Shown in pieces: positions 52,444 to 60,959 of a DNA stretch of 64,000 nt. This DNA is from Arenibacter sp. F26102 (GTDB lineage Bacteria; Bacteroidota; Bacteroidia; Flavobacteriales; Flavobacteriaceae). Position numbers and translations under genes: made by a program. The notes beneath the pieces were generated by a model. It was given only the letters and a program-made list of their open reading frames with translations, was not told the origin of the DNA and made no database searches. The first letter of the stretch is position 1. Each line of letters begins with the position of its first letter. The stretch covers positions 124,001-188,000 of the forward strand of contig NZ_JALKBC010000010.1 in NCBI RefSeq assembly GCF_023015865.1, read 5' to 3'.

Positions 52444-52615
52444 AATATGTTTTTAAATAATCGCAAATATGTATGTTGCATAGAGCGATTATTTTTATAA
52501 CCTATTTAGACTCAGGGCAACACATGCTATACCAGCGGCGTTAATTGAAGCGGCAAAGGTACTGTTAATTTTTCAATTAAAATATTTTATTTTACAACAG
52601 TGTTTTTTTAAGGTT

Positions 52616-53260
52616 TTACGGGGCCAGGGTAAATCCGTATACGGAAATTAGAATTCCGATGGCACCAAAAATCAACATTAGGGCTATGAAGTTTTTTTGT
52701 AATTTTTTGTTGTCACGTATTATGATACATACGGCGCCCAGTACAATACAAATTTGAAAAAATAATTTTCCAAGGTCAAATTTCTTGGTGGCCGAATCGT
52801 ATTCTTGGGTCAGTTTTTCCCATTCATTTATCCCTATGATCTTCCCCATTTCCCCGTCGAGGTCTTGAGACCAATGTTCTCTTGGAACATTGGATGAGCC
52901 TACCAGTATCTCTGTTTTTTCTGCTTCGTATTTTAATACCATGCTTTTGGTCTGGGCTATTTTGGCTTTAAAGTTCTTAATTTTATCCTCGGGTATTATT
53001 CCTGTTTCCGTCAAGGCGTTCAAATAATCCAGTTCACTTTCCTTTAAACTTTGTTTTATACTTTTGGACTGGTACCAATTGGAGTAGTTTACGAATTGGC
53101 TGTGGGCAACCATCATCTCCTCTTCCAGATTATTGTTAACAAGTTCCGCTATGGCTAGTAAGGCCGCAAATAGAGCAATCAGAATACCTCCAATGGTCTC
53201 CGTGCGTTCCAATATTCTAGGAGTTGTTGTTGGTGTTTCCTCGGATTTATTTGATGGCAT
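52616..53260 (-). CDS. DUF4337-like membrane protein
   Basis: 214 residues from ATG 53258-53260 (MPSNKSEETPTTTPRILERT); the longer frame starts inside the rdgB gene. Layout: one membrane segment (IGGILIALFAALLAIAELV), a long periplasmic helical region (about 50-160, YSNWYQSKSIKQSLKESELD), then two C-terminal membrane segments (LFFQICIVLGAVCIII and FIALMLIFGAIGILIS). This fits DUF4337. Function unknown. It overlaps rdgB by 14 bp and is cotranscribed. Confidence 0.72.
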   Translation of the reverse strand: MPSNKSEETPTTTPRILERTETIGGILIALFAALLAIAELVNNNLEEEMMVAHSQFVNYSNWYQSKSIKQSLKESELDYLNALTETGIIPEDKIKNFKAKIAQTKSMVLKYEAEKTEILVGSSNVPREHWSQDLDGEMGKIIGINEWEKLTQEYDSATKKFDLGKLFFQICIVLGAVCIIIRDNKKLQKNFIALMLIFGAIGILISVYGFTLAP

Positions 53261-53837
53261 GATTGTAGTTTTTGAAAAATGCAAGTAATTGTTGTATCGC
53301 TTTTGCCCGGTGACTTATTTCGTTTTTAACCGATAATGGTAATTCTGCAAAAGTTTGGTCATATCCGTTGGGTTTAAAAATGGGGTCGTACCCAAAACCC
53401 CTTTCACCTTTTTTGGTAGTGGTTATTTCACCATCCACAATTCCTTTGAAAAGTAATGTTTCATTGTTTAGATTTAAGGCAATTACGGTTTTAAAATGAG
53501 CCGATCGGTTGGATTGGTTTAGCAGTTGGCTTAATAATTTATCCATATTGTCAACGGCGTTTTTTTGTTCACCGGCATATCTTGCGGAATATACCCCTGG
53601 TGCTCCCTCCAGGGCATCCACTAAAAGTCCGGTGTCATCTGCAAAACATGGGTAGCCATAATTTTCGGTGACAAAATTGGCCTTGATGATTGCATTGCCT
53701 TCCAAAGTGGTTGCGGTTTCCGGAATTTCATCCAAACAACCGATGTCCTCTAAGGACAGTAACTCTATTTCCTTCGGAAATAAAACTTGCACCTCTTTTA
53801 GTTTGTTTCTATTATGTGTAGCAAATACCAATTGCAT
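53247..53837 (-). CDS. rdgB: Non-canonical purine NTP diphosphatase (RdgB/HAM1)
   Basis: 196 residues. FATHNRNKLKEVQVLFP at the start, TTLEGNAIIKANFVTENYGY, CFADDTGLLVDALEGAPGVY with the SARYAGE box, and GERGFGYDPIFKPNGYDQTF with the SHRAKA end are the Ham1 signatures. It hydrolyses dITP and XTP to monophosphates, keeping them out of DNA. The DUF4337 gene follows with an overlap. Confidence 0.95.
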   Translation of the reverse strand: MQLVFATHNRNKLKEVQVLFPKEIELLSLEDIGCLDEIPETATTLEGNAIIKANFVTENYGYPCFADDTGLLVDALEGAPGVYSARYAGEQKNAVDNMDKLLSQLLNQSNRSAHFKTVIALNLNNETLLFKGIVDGEITTTKKGERGFGYDPIFKPNGYDQTFAELPLSVKNEISHRAKAIQQLLAFFKNYNHAIK

Positions 53838-53945
53838 TCAATGTAATTTTTATTGTTGTTTAAATTCCGGGCTGATTATCTTTTGGGCAAATTAATTTAG
53901 AATGTCTAAAAGTAGTAATTTTATTGCCTTATCATTTTATATTTT

Positions 53946-54398
53946 ATGAAGTTAAAAATACCGCCCATTGTAGTCACTTTCCTGTTCGGGTTGTTTATGT
54001 ATCTATTGGCCAAGTATTTGCCGGTGGGTTATTTTGAGTTTTTTGGTAGATATTACTTAATGTTTTTTCTTTGTTTTCTGGCTCTGTTGATTGGGATTGT
54101 TTCATTGTTTCAATTTTTTAGGGCTAAAACCAGTAGAGATCCCCTTGCCCCGGCTAAGACTTCCAGATTGGTTACCAGTGGCTTGTATCAGTATTCCAGA
54201 AATCCGATGTATTTGGCATTATTGCTTCTTCTTTTGGCCTGGGGTTTGTATTTGGGCAATGCCTTTAATACTCTTTTAGCGGCCGGGTTTGTATTTTATA
54301 TGAATACTTTTCAGATTATACCAGAGGAGGAAGTGCTTGCGAATAAATTTGGTAAGGAGTTTCATAAGTATTGTGTAATGGTTCGCCGTTGGTTTTAA
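53946..54398 (+). CDS. Integral-membrane methyltransferase-like protein (isoprenylcysteine carboxylmethyltransferase/PEMT fold)
   Basis: 150 residues with four or five membrane segments. SRLVTSGLYQYSRNPMYLAL, GNAFNTLLAAGFVFYMN and IIPEEEVLANKFGKEFHKYC contain the RxPxY and E(E)xxL(x)xxFGxxY(F)xxY motifs of the ICMT/PEMT family, which methylates lipids or polyprenyl cysteines using SAM. The substrate in bacteria is mostly unknown. Confidence 0.84.
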   Translation: MKLKIPPIVVTFLFGLFMYLLAKYLPVGYFEFFGRYYLMFFLCFLALLIGIVSLFQFFRAKTSRDPLAPAKTSRLVTSGLYQYSRNPMYLALLLLLLAWGLYLGNAFNTLLAAGFVFYMNTFQIIPEEEVLANKFGKEFHKYCVMVRRWF

Positions 54399-54405
54399 TA
54401 AGTTA

Positions 54406-54473
54406 TTTAACTTATAATTAATTATATTAGCATTTTAGCTTATATTTTAATATATTAGCGTTTTAACTTATAT
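54406..54473 (+). repeat. Three 28-bp-spaced direct repeats upstream of the SatD gene
   Basis: TTTAACTTATA (54406-54416), TTTAGCTTATA (54434-54444) and TTTAACTTATA (54462-54472) recur with exactly 28 bp between units. The last two units extend to a 23-bp repeat (54423-54445 and 54451-54473, 21 of 23 identical). The third ends at the base before the ATG. The first overlaps a TAAGTTA/TAACTTA dyad (54400-54415). It looks like an operator array overlapping the translation start. Confidence 0.7.
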
Positions 54474-55085
54474 ATGGTAGCTATAATTACAGGGGATATT
54501 ATTAATTCTGATCGCTATGCGGCCTCGGAATGGATGGGTATTCTAAAACCATATCTAGAACTCCAAGGGGAAACACCCATGGATTGGGAGATTTATAGGG
54601 GCGATGAATTTCAAATAAGAACAACTCCGGAAAGGGCATTGAAAATGGCGATTCGGATTAAGGCTCTCATTAAATCCCTTAATAAGTTGGATGTAAGAAT
54701 GGGCATTGGACTGGGTTCTGAAACCTTCGTAGGTGCTAGTGTGAGCCAATCCAACGGGCAGGCCTATCAACGTTCCGGACGAATTTTTGAAACCCTAAAA
54801 GAACAAAAGCTTAATTTGGCTATAGTAACAGGTGATGATGATAGGGATGAAACCCTAAACCTAATGTTGAAGCTTGCTTTGAATTTTATGGACGATTGGT
54901 CTACTGTTTCTGCACAGATGGTAAGTTTATCGCTGGAAAAACCAAACGTTTCCCAACAAGAAGTTGCGGATCAATTAAATATAAAGCAATCGGCTGTAAG
55001 TCAGCGTTTAAAACGTGCTAGGATGGATTTGGTTTTGGATTTAATGGCGTATTATGAAAGAAATCTAAAACATATTAAAGAATGA
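54474..55085 (+). CDS. SatD-like protein with C-terminal helix-turn-helix
   Basis: 203 residues. The N-terminus MVAIITGDIINSDR, then DWEIYRGDEFQIRTTPERAL and VRMGIGLGSETFVGASVSQS match SatD-family proteins, which include a nucleotide-cyclase-like region (RGDEFQ) of unproven activity. Residues about 159-182 (VSQQEVADQLNIKQSAVSQR) form a helix-turn-helix. With three repeats directly before the gene, autoregulation is likely. It overlaps the DUF3307 gene as ATGA. Confidence 0.82.
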   Translation: MVAIITGDIINSDRYAASEWMGILKPYLELQGETPMDWEIYRGDEFQIRTTPERALKMAIRIKALIKSLNKLDVRMGIGLGSETFVGASVSQSNGQAYQRSGRIFETLKEQKLNLAIVTGDDDRDETLNLMLKLALNFMDDWSTVSAQMVSLSLEKPNVSQQEVADQLNIKQSAVSQRLKRARMDLVLDLMAYYERNLKHIKE

Positions 55086-55780
55086 TATTGTTCACCAAAC
55101 TCTTGTTGGCCCACCTTCTGGGAGATTTTCTTTTTCAACCAACAAAATGGGTAGTGCATAAAGAGGCCAATAGGATAACCTCTAAATACTTGTACCTCCA
55201 CATATTAATTCATTTTGCAGTTACCATGCTGCTCTTGTGGGACTTAAAATTATGGTGGTGGGCTGTAATAATAGCACTGTCACATTATTTTATCGATCTA
55301 TCAAAAATATATGCCAATCCTTATTTTAAGAATAAATCCATTCCATTTTTTATAGACCAGGCATTACATCTTGTTGTACTTTATTGCTGTGCGTTTAATT
55401 CTGATTTATTAGGGAATACTATAGGCCTTTTAAAAGAAATAAATTGGCCGTTGGTTACAGCAGTAGTATTTGTAAGTTATCCAGCCTCTATTGTCATGGC
55501 CAAATTGCTGGAAGGTATGTCAGACAGAATAGAGCTTGATCATAAATCCCTCCCCAATGCAGGAAAGTACATTGGGATAATTGAGCGTTTGTTCGTATTG
55601 GTCTTCATTATTTTAGGAAGATGGGAGGCCATTGGTTTATTGATCACCGCCAAATCGGTTTTTAGGTTTAATGATCTCAAGGAAAGTAATTCCAGAAAAC
55701 TTACGGAATATATTTTGATTGGTACCTTATTGAGTTTTGGACTTGGAATTCTAGCGGGTTTAATTTATCTAAGTACCTAA
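55082..55780 (+). CDS. DUF3307 membrane protein
   Basis: 232 residues, about six membrane segments. FTKLLLAHLLGDFLFQPTKW with HILIHFAVTMLLLWD and ALSHYFIDLSKIY match DUF3307, which pairs with SatD-type genes in many bacteria. The conserved His and Asp at membrane boundaries (AHLLGDF, SHYFIDL) suggest metal or proton chemistry. Function unknown. Start ATG shares four bases with the SatD stop. Confidence 0.85.
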   Translation: MILFTKLLLAHLLGDFLFQPTKWVVHKEANRITSKYLYLHILIHFAVTMLLLWDLKLWWWAVIIALSHYFIDLSKIYANPYFKNKSIPFFIDQALHLVVLYCCAFNSDLLGNTIGLLKEINWPLVTAVVFVSYPASIVMAKLLEGMSDRIELDHKSLPNAGKYIGIIERLFVLVFIILGRWEAIGLLITAKSVFRFNDLKESNSRKLTEYILIGTLLSFGLGILAGLIYLST

Positions 55781-55910
55781 CGGAAGGTAAAATTTATCAA
55801 TTTGTTAATTTTAGAGGTGTATAAAAATCAATTTCTTATATATTGAGGCAAAAATCCAAGGGTCGATTACTTTTCTGCCCAAGAATAGGAAGTTGGATAA
55901 AATTTATTCA

Positions 55911-55918
55911 TACTTTTG
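55911..55918 (+). promoter_or_regulatory. -7 promoter element of the serB-serA fusion gene
   Basis: TACTTTTG matches TAnnTTTG fully, 20 bp before the ATG at 55939, leaving a short leader. A TTG at 55893-55895 is a poor partner (spacing 15 bp). Confidence 0.5.
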
Positions 55919-55938
55919 CCCCTTAAAATTCAGATTCA

Positions 55939-57831
55939 ATGGTTGCGGTAGGCAGAAAATATGTGTTTGATTTTGATAGCACCCTAACTAGGGTAGAGGC
56001 GCTGGACGTTTTAGCGGAAATTACGCTAAAAGGAAGGTCGGATAAGGATGAAATTATTCGGGAAATTCAGAAAATAACTAATTTGGGCATCGATGGGGAT
56101 ATTTCCTTTACCCAATCTTTAGAAAAAAGAATTAAGTTATTAAACGCCCATAAAGACGATTTGGACAATTTGGTCCAACTTCTTCGTCAGAAGATATCCA
56201 AATCAATAGAGTCCAATAAGGAATTTTTTCATAATTATTCAGATGATATTTATGTCATTTCCTGTGGATTTAAAGAGTTTATAGATCCCATAGTGGCTGA
56301 ATACAATATTCCTGCCGATCGAGTTTATGCAAATACATTTAAATTTGACGAGAACGGAAAAATAATTGGATTTGACGAGGATAATGTTTTAGCCTTGCAC
56401 AACGGTAAAATTGCCTGTTTAAAAAACTTGAATCTACAAGGGGAAGTGCAGGTAATTGGAGACGGTTATAGTGACTATGTAATGCGCGAAGCGGGTATTG
56501 CGGATAAATTTTTCGCATACACCGAGAATGTGCATCGAGAAAAGGCTGCGAGAAACGCAGACTATATTACACCTAATTTAGATGAATTTTTATTTGTGAA
56601 CAAGTTGCCAAGAAAGATATCCTACCCAAAGAATAGAATTAAGATTTTATTGTTGGAAAATGTCCATCAAAATGCCTTCGATACCCTTTCTGAGGAAGGG
56701 TTTTCCGTAGAGTTGTTAAAACATAGTTTAACGGAAGAAGAGCTGATCGAAAAAATAAAAGGAGTGCACGTCTTAGGAATACGTTCCAAGACCCAGGTTA
56801 CCAAAAATGTGTTGGAAGCAGCGGACAAGTTAATGGTGGTTGGCGCCTTCTGTATTGGTACTACCCAAATAGACCTGGACGCTTGCAAGAGGAAGGGAGT
56901 CGTTGTATTTAACGCACCTTATAGCAATACAAGGTCCGTTGTTGAACTGGCTATTGGTGAGATTATTATGTTGATGAGGAGTATATTTCCACGTAGTACG
57001 GAAATACATGATGGTCAATGGAATAAAACCGCTGCCAATTCAAAAGAGGTAAGGGGTAAAAATCTTGGAATTGTGGGGTACGGTAATATTGGGAAGCAAT
57101 TGTCTGTACTGGCCGAAGCCTTGGGTATGCGTGTTTACTACTATGACGTAGGGGATCAATTGGCTTTAGGTAACGCCACTAAGTGCAGTACTTTGGAAGA
57201 TTTGTTAAATGTTTCGGATGTAGTTACCTTACATATTGATGATAATAAGGCTAATAAGAATTTTATAGGGGAAAGGGAAATTAATCAAATGAAAGATGGT
57301 GCATTATTTGTAAATCTTTCAAGAGGATTTGTGGTTGATATTGAAGCCTTGGCAAATGCACTGAAAAGTGGAAAACTTGCCGGTGCTGCAATAGACGTTT
57401 TTCCAGAAGAACCAAGAAGTAACGGCGAGTTTTTAACTGAACTTAAAGGCTTGGAAAATGTTATCTTAACCCCGCACATTGGTGGAAGTACAGAGGAAGC
57501 ACAACGCGATATTGCCGATTTTGTTCCTAACAAAATAATGGATTATATAAATTCGGGGAATACTGTTGATGCGGTCAACTTTCCAAATATTAGACTGCCC
57601 AAACAGAACAATGCCCATCGTTTTCTACATATCCATAAAAATGTTCCTGGGGTTATGGCGAAGATCAACGAGGTTTTGGCCCGTTTCGATATGAATATTT
57701 CTGGTCAGTATCTTTCCACGGATAATGAAGTCGGATATGTAATTTCGGATTTGGACAAAGAATATAACAAGGATGTGTTAAAAGCCCTTAAAAAAATAGA
57801 CAATACTATTAAATTCAGGGTTTTGTATTAG
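55939..57831 (+). CDS. serA: SerB-SerA fusion: HAD phosphoserine phosphatase-like domain with D-3-phosphoglycerate dehydrogenase
   Basis: 630 residues. Residues 8-215 form an HAD-IB phosphatase domain: nucleophile motif FDFDSTLTRVEALDVL (Asp11, Asp13), ISCGFKEFI, and VIGDGYSDYVMREAG. Residues about 225-540 are a 3-phosphoglycerate dehydrogenase: nucleotide site GIVGYGNIGKQLSVLAEA, GTTQIDLDACKRKGV, LSRGFVVDIEALANALKSG and LTPHIGGSTEEAQRDIADF. Residues about 555-630 form an ACT domain (HKNVPGVMAKINEVLARFDM), the serine feedback sensor. One protein could supply the first and last steps of serine synthesis; the middle aminotransferase (SerC) is not here. Confidence 0.9.
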   Translation: MVAVGRKYVFDFDSTLTRVEALDVLAEITLKGRSDKDEIIREIQKITNLGIDGDISFTQSLEKRIKLLNAHKDDLDNLVQLLRQKISKSIESNKEFFHNYSDDIYVISCGFKEFIDPIVAEYNIPADRVYANTFKFDENGKIIGFDEDNVLALHNGKIACLKNLNLQGEVQVIGDGYSDYVMREAGIADKFFAYTENVHREKAARNADYITPNLDEFLFVNKLPRKISYPKNRIKILLLENVHQNAFDTLSEEGFSVELLKHSLTEEELIEKIKGVHVLGIRSKTQVTKNVLEAADKLMVVGAFCIGTTQIDLDACKRKGVVVFNAPYSNTRSVVELAIGEIIMLMRSIFPRSTEIHDGQWNKTAANSKEVRGKNLGIVGYGNIGKQLSVLAEALGMRVYYYDVGDQLALGNATKCSTLEDLLNVSDVVTLHIDDNKANKNFIGEREINQMKDGALFVNLSRGFVVDIEALANALKSGKLAGAAIDVFPEEPRSNGEFLTELKGLENVILTPHIGGSTEEAQRDIADFVPNKIMDYINSGNTVDAVNFPNIRLPKQNNAHRFLHIHKNVPGVMAKINEVLARFDMNISGQYLSTDNEVGYVISDLDKEYNKDVLKALKKIDNTIKFRVLY

Positions 57832-57855
57832 AACGAAACTGTTGATCATAACTTT

Positions 57856-57891
57856 AAAACTGCCTGAAATTTACTTTTAGGCAGTTTTTTT
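57856..57891 (+). terminator. Terminator of the serB-serA gene
   Basis: AAAACTGCCT (57856-57865) pairs with AGGCAGTTTT (57879-57888), then TTT. The stem is 10 bp with a 13-nt loop, 25 bp after the stop. Confidence 0.85.
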
Positions 57892-57993
57892 ATGCCTTTT
57901 AATTAAAAGATCTTCAGGAAACTAGACTTGGGGATGGTTAATTAAAAATGTTGTTTAATTAATTTAGGTTTCTTCTTTTTCAATGGCTTTTTC

Positions 57994-58467
57994 CTATTGA
58001 TGGTGGTAGGGTTCGTTTCTTAATATAGTGAAGGCTCTGTACAATTGTTCAACCATAAATAATCGAACCATTTGATGTGAAAATGTCATTTTTGACAAAC
58101 TGATCTTACCACGGGATTTTTGATATACGGCTTCACTAAAACCATAAGGCCCGCCAACAACAAATACGAGTTGCTTTATACCGGAATTCATGTTTTTTTG
58201 GAGGTATTCCGAGAATTCCACAGAGGTTTTTTGTTTGCCGTTTTCATCCAGTAGTACCAGCAGATCTGTTGGGTTAAGTTTATTTAAAATGGCATCCCCC
58301 TCTTTCTCCTTTTGTTGCTTTTCCGATAGATTTTTGGTGTTCTTGATATCGGGGATTATTTCCAATTCAAACTTTATATAGTGCTTTAATCTATTTTGAT
58401 ATTCCTCAATTAATTGATTTAATTGAACACTATCTGTTTTTCCCAGTACTAGTAGTTTTATGGTCAT
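57994..58467 (-). CDS. rlmH: 23S rRNA (pseudouridine1915-N3)-methyltransferase
   Basis: 157 residues, the standard RlmH length. MTIKLLVLGKTDSVQLNQLI at the start; FVVGGPYGFSEAVYQKSRGK and ISLSKMTFSHQMVRLFMVEQ with LYRAFTILRNEPYHHQ at the end are the SPOUT knot and SAM site of the family. It methylates helix 69 of 23S rRNA. The promoter places the start of transcription at or next to the ATG. Confidence 0.96.
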   Translation of the reverse strand: MTIKLLVLGKTDSVQLNQLIEEYQNRLKHYIKFELEIIPDIKNTKNLSEKQQKEKEGDAILNKLNPTDLLVLLDENGKQKTSVEFSEYLQKNMNSGIKQLVFVVGGPYGFSEAVYQKSRGKISLSKMTFSHQMVRLFMVEQLYRAFTILRNEPYHHQ

Positions 58468-58471
58468 AGGG

Positions 58472-58502
58472 CAAATGTAATATGCAATTCTTTAATTCCA
58501 AA
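58472..58502 (-). promoter_or_regulatory. Promoter of rlmH, implying a leaderless transcript
   Basis: On the minus strand TTTG (58499-58502), 19 bp, then TACATTTG (58472-58479): both boxes and the spacing match the Bacteroidetes consensus. The last G of the -7 box lies 4 nt before the A of the rlmH ATG (58467). Confidence 0.68.
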
Positions 58503-58677
58503 AAGAAGCTTCGGGCCATAAAATGGCAAATCCTTGAAAATTACAGTTTTAATGGGGAATAGTATGCAAAGTATCGTCCTGGAGGTCTATATTATTTATA
58601 GCATTTCGTCTTTCATTGAGAAAACAAAGGAGGAATTGGGCAAACATTTTAGTAAATTAGCAAGGAAAAATAATTGC

Positions 58678-59535
58678 ATGATTACAGAAGAACAATTTAG
58701 AACTGAGCTTGATCTTATTATAAATAATGCCATACGGGAAGATGTGGGTGACGGGGACCATAGCTCGCTTGCGTGTATTCCCGCTTCTGCAACGGGCAAA
58801 GCCAAACTATTGGTCAAAGCCAAGGGCATTATAGCGGGGGTAAATTTCGCCAAACAGGTCTTTCAATATGTAGATAGGAACTTAGAGGTGGAAGTGCTTA
58901 TTAATGATGGGGCATCGGTAAAATTTGGGGATATTGTTTTTTATGTATCCGGAAGCTCACAGAGTATTTTAAAAGCAGAAAGATTGGTTTTAAATGCTAT
59001 GCAAAGAATGAGCGCCATTGCCACCAAAACCAACTATTTTGTAAAGCTCCTAGAGGGTACCGACACCAAAATATTGGATACCCGTAAGACTACACCGGGG
59101 ATTAGGGCCCTTGAAAAATGGGCCGTTAAAATTGGTGGTGGTGAAAATCATAGATTTGCGTTGTATGATATGGTTATGTTAAAGGATAATCATATCGATT
59201 TTGCCGGGGGTATAACGAAGGCCATTGAAAAAACACAGAATTATCTAAAGGACAAGAATCTGGATTTAAAGATAATTGTGGAAGCTAGAAATCTAGATGA
59301 GGTAGAGATTATTTTGAAGTCCAACGGAATTTATAGAATCCTGTTGGATAACTTTAGCTTTGAGGATACGCGGAAAGCGGTAAAAATGATCGGTGATCAA
59401 TGTCTAACAGAATCTTCTGGTGGAATAAATGAGGAGACTATAAAGATGTATGCGGAATGTGGGGTGGATTTTATCTCCTCGGGGGCCCTAACACATTCTA
59501 TATACAATATGGACCTTAGTCTTAAAGCGGTATAG
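58678..59535 (+). CDS. nadC: Nicotinate-nucleotide pyrophosphorylase (carboxylating)
   Basis: 285 residues from ATG 58678 (MITEEQFRTELDLIINNAIR); the longer frame to 58534 adds 48 residues of unrelated composition. EDVGDGDHSSLACIPA, MQRMSAIATKTNYFV, DTRKTTPGIRALEKWAVKIG with GGENHRFALYDMVMLKDNHI and the EARNLDE motif identify the quinolinate phosphoribosyltransferase of NAD synthesis. It begins a plus-strand cluster; yihY starts immediately after the stop. Confidence 0.95.
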   Translation: MITEEQFRTELDLIINNAIREDVGDGDHSSLACIPASATGKAKLLVKAKGIIAGVNFAKQVFQYVDRNLEVEVLINDGASVKFGDIVFYVSGSSQSILKAERLVLNAMQRMSAIATKTNYFVKLLEGTDTKILDTRKTTPGIRALEKWAVKIGGGENHRFALYDMVMLKDNHIDFAGGITKAIEKTQNYLKDKNLDLKIIVEARNLDEVEIILKSNGIYRILLDNFSFEDTRKAVKMIGDQCLTESSGGINEETIKMYAECGVDFISSGALTHSIYNMDLSLKAV

Positions 59536-60522
59536 ATGTCCTTGGAAATTGAAAGTAAACTAGAGAAGATACCCATAGTAAATTGGATAGTGGGTTTAAT
59601 GAAAAAAGTTAAGTTACCCGCTTTTGAGGGACTTTCCTTTTACGACCTAATGGAGATGTATTTAATGGGGATTGTGAAGGGGGCCCTATCTACACGAGCA
59701 AGTTCTATTGCCTTTAGTCTGTTTTTGGCCTTGTTCCCATTTTTGATTTTTTTAGTGACTTTAATTCCGTTTATAATTCCCTATATTTCCATTGAAAATT
59801 CCAATTTCGATACGGAATTCTTAATTTTTCTGGAATCATTTTTACCTACTGCCACGGGTGAATATTTTAGTGAAATATACTTGCAGATAAGTGAACAGGA
59901 AAGAGGGGATGTTCTCTCATCGGCCATCGCTTTTATTACTTCAATTTTTTTAATGGCCAACGGGGTGAACGCCATTTTTGGTGGATTTGAAAATTCTTAT
60001 CATGTGAGTCTAAACCGCAATATTTTTAAACAGTATGGTTATGCCTTGATGGTAGGGTTAATGCTGTCTATCCTACTCTTGTTTGGAGCTGTAATATTTG
60101 TTTATTTCGAGGCATATGTGCTAATTGGGCTACACGATATAACCCATAGGGGAATAGAATTGGAGGTAGACGAAAGTGAATTTCTTTTGGTGCAATGGGG
60201 TAAGTTTTTATTTTTAGGAATGCTGGCCTATTTTACAACGGCAATTTTATACTATTTTGGAACCAAAGAGGGAAAGCAGGCCAGATTTTTTTCGGCAGGG
60301 GCTTTGATGACCACTTTACTTTTTATATTGACCTCTTATTTATTCGGCGTATATGTTGAGAAATTTGCCAGATATAACGAATTGTATGGTGCTTTGGGCG
60401 GATTGTTGATATTATTGGTCTTTATTTGGTTAAATTCCAATATCTTGCTACTGGGGTTCGAATTAAATGCCTCATTAAACTCGTTAAGAAAAAAATATGA
60501 AAAACATGATGAAGATGAATAG
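59536..60522 (+). CDS. YihY/BrkB family inner-membrane protein
   Basis: 328 residues with six to seven membrane segments. SFYDLMEMYLMGIVKGALST, RASSIAFSLFLALFPFLIFL, AIAFITSIFLMANGVNAIFG and GALGGLLILLVFIWLNSNIL match YihY/BrkB proteins. Once called ribonuclease BN in error, the family has no proven role. Gene starts right at the nadC stop and overlaps the DUF2147 gene. Confidence 0.88.
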   Translation: MSLEIESKLEKIPIVNWIVGLMKKVKLPAFEGLSFYDLMEMYLMGIVKGALSTRASSIAFSLFLALFPFLIFLVTLIPFIIPYISIENSNFDTEFLIFLESFLPTATGEYFSEIYLQISEQERGDVLSSAIAFITSIFLMANGVNAIFGGFENSYHVSLNRNIFKQYGYALMVGLMLSILLLFGAVIFVYFEAYVLIGLHDITHRGIELEVDESEFLLVQWGKFLFLGMLAYFTTAILYYFGTKEGKQARFFSAGALMTTLLFILTSYLFGVYVEKFARYNELYGALGGLLILLVFIWLNSNILLLGFELNASLNSLRKKYEKHDEDE

Positions 60523-60946
60523 GTGGGCAATGTGTAGTGTTTTTGCGCTTTTTTCAATGTGCTGTTCGGCACAGAGTATTTTTGGAAAATGGAAGACGAT
60601 AGATGATAGGACGGGTAATCCCAAAGCTATTATTAGTATTTATGAGGAAGACGGACTTATGTATGGCCATGTGGTGGAGATTCTGGAGGAAGGCAGGCAA
60701 GATGCCCTATGCGAGAAATGCGATGGTGATAAAAAAGATCAACCAATAGTGGGTATGAAAATTATTGAGGATGTGGAACACATTGGAAATGGGGAATGGA
60801 AAGGCAAAACACTATTTGATCCGGAGCAGGCAATGACCTTTAGGTGCAAGTTGTGGCTTAACCCTGATAATCCGGATGAATTAAAGGTTAGAGGGTATCT
60901 GGCATTCATTTACCGTACACAGACCTGGATAAGGGTGGAAGGCTAG
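60497..60946 (+). CDS. DUF2147 domain-containing exported protein
   Basis: 149 residues with a signal peptide ending CCSAQ. SIFGKWKTIDDRTGNPKAII, VEILEEGRQDALCEKCDGDK, IGNGEWKGKTLFDPEQAMTF and the terminal FIYRTQTWIRVEG match DUF2147, a small lipocalin-like periplasmic domain. Four in-frame ATGs (60497, 60506, 60509, 60515) are possible starts. All overlap the end of yihY. Confidence 0.85.
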   Translation: MKNMMKMNRWAMCSVFALFSMCCSAQSIFGKWKTIDDRTGNPKAIISIYEEDGLMYGHVVEILEEGRQDALCEKCDGDKKDQPIVGMKIIEDVEHIGNGEWKGKTLFDPEQAMTFRCKLWLNPDNPDELKVRGYLAFIYRTQTWIRVEG

Positions 60947-60959
60947 AAGTTGAGGGAAT

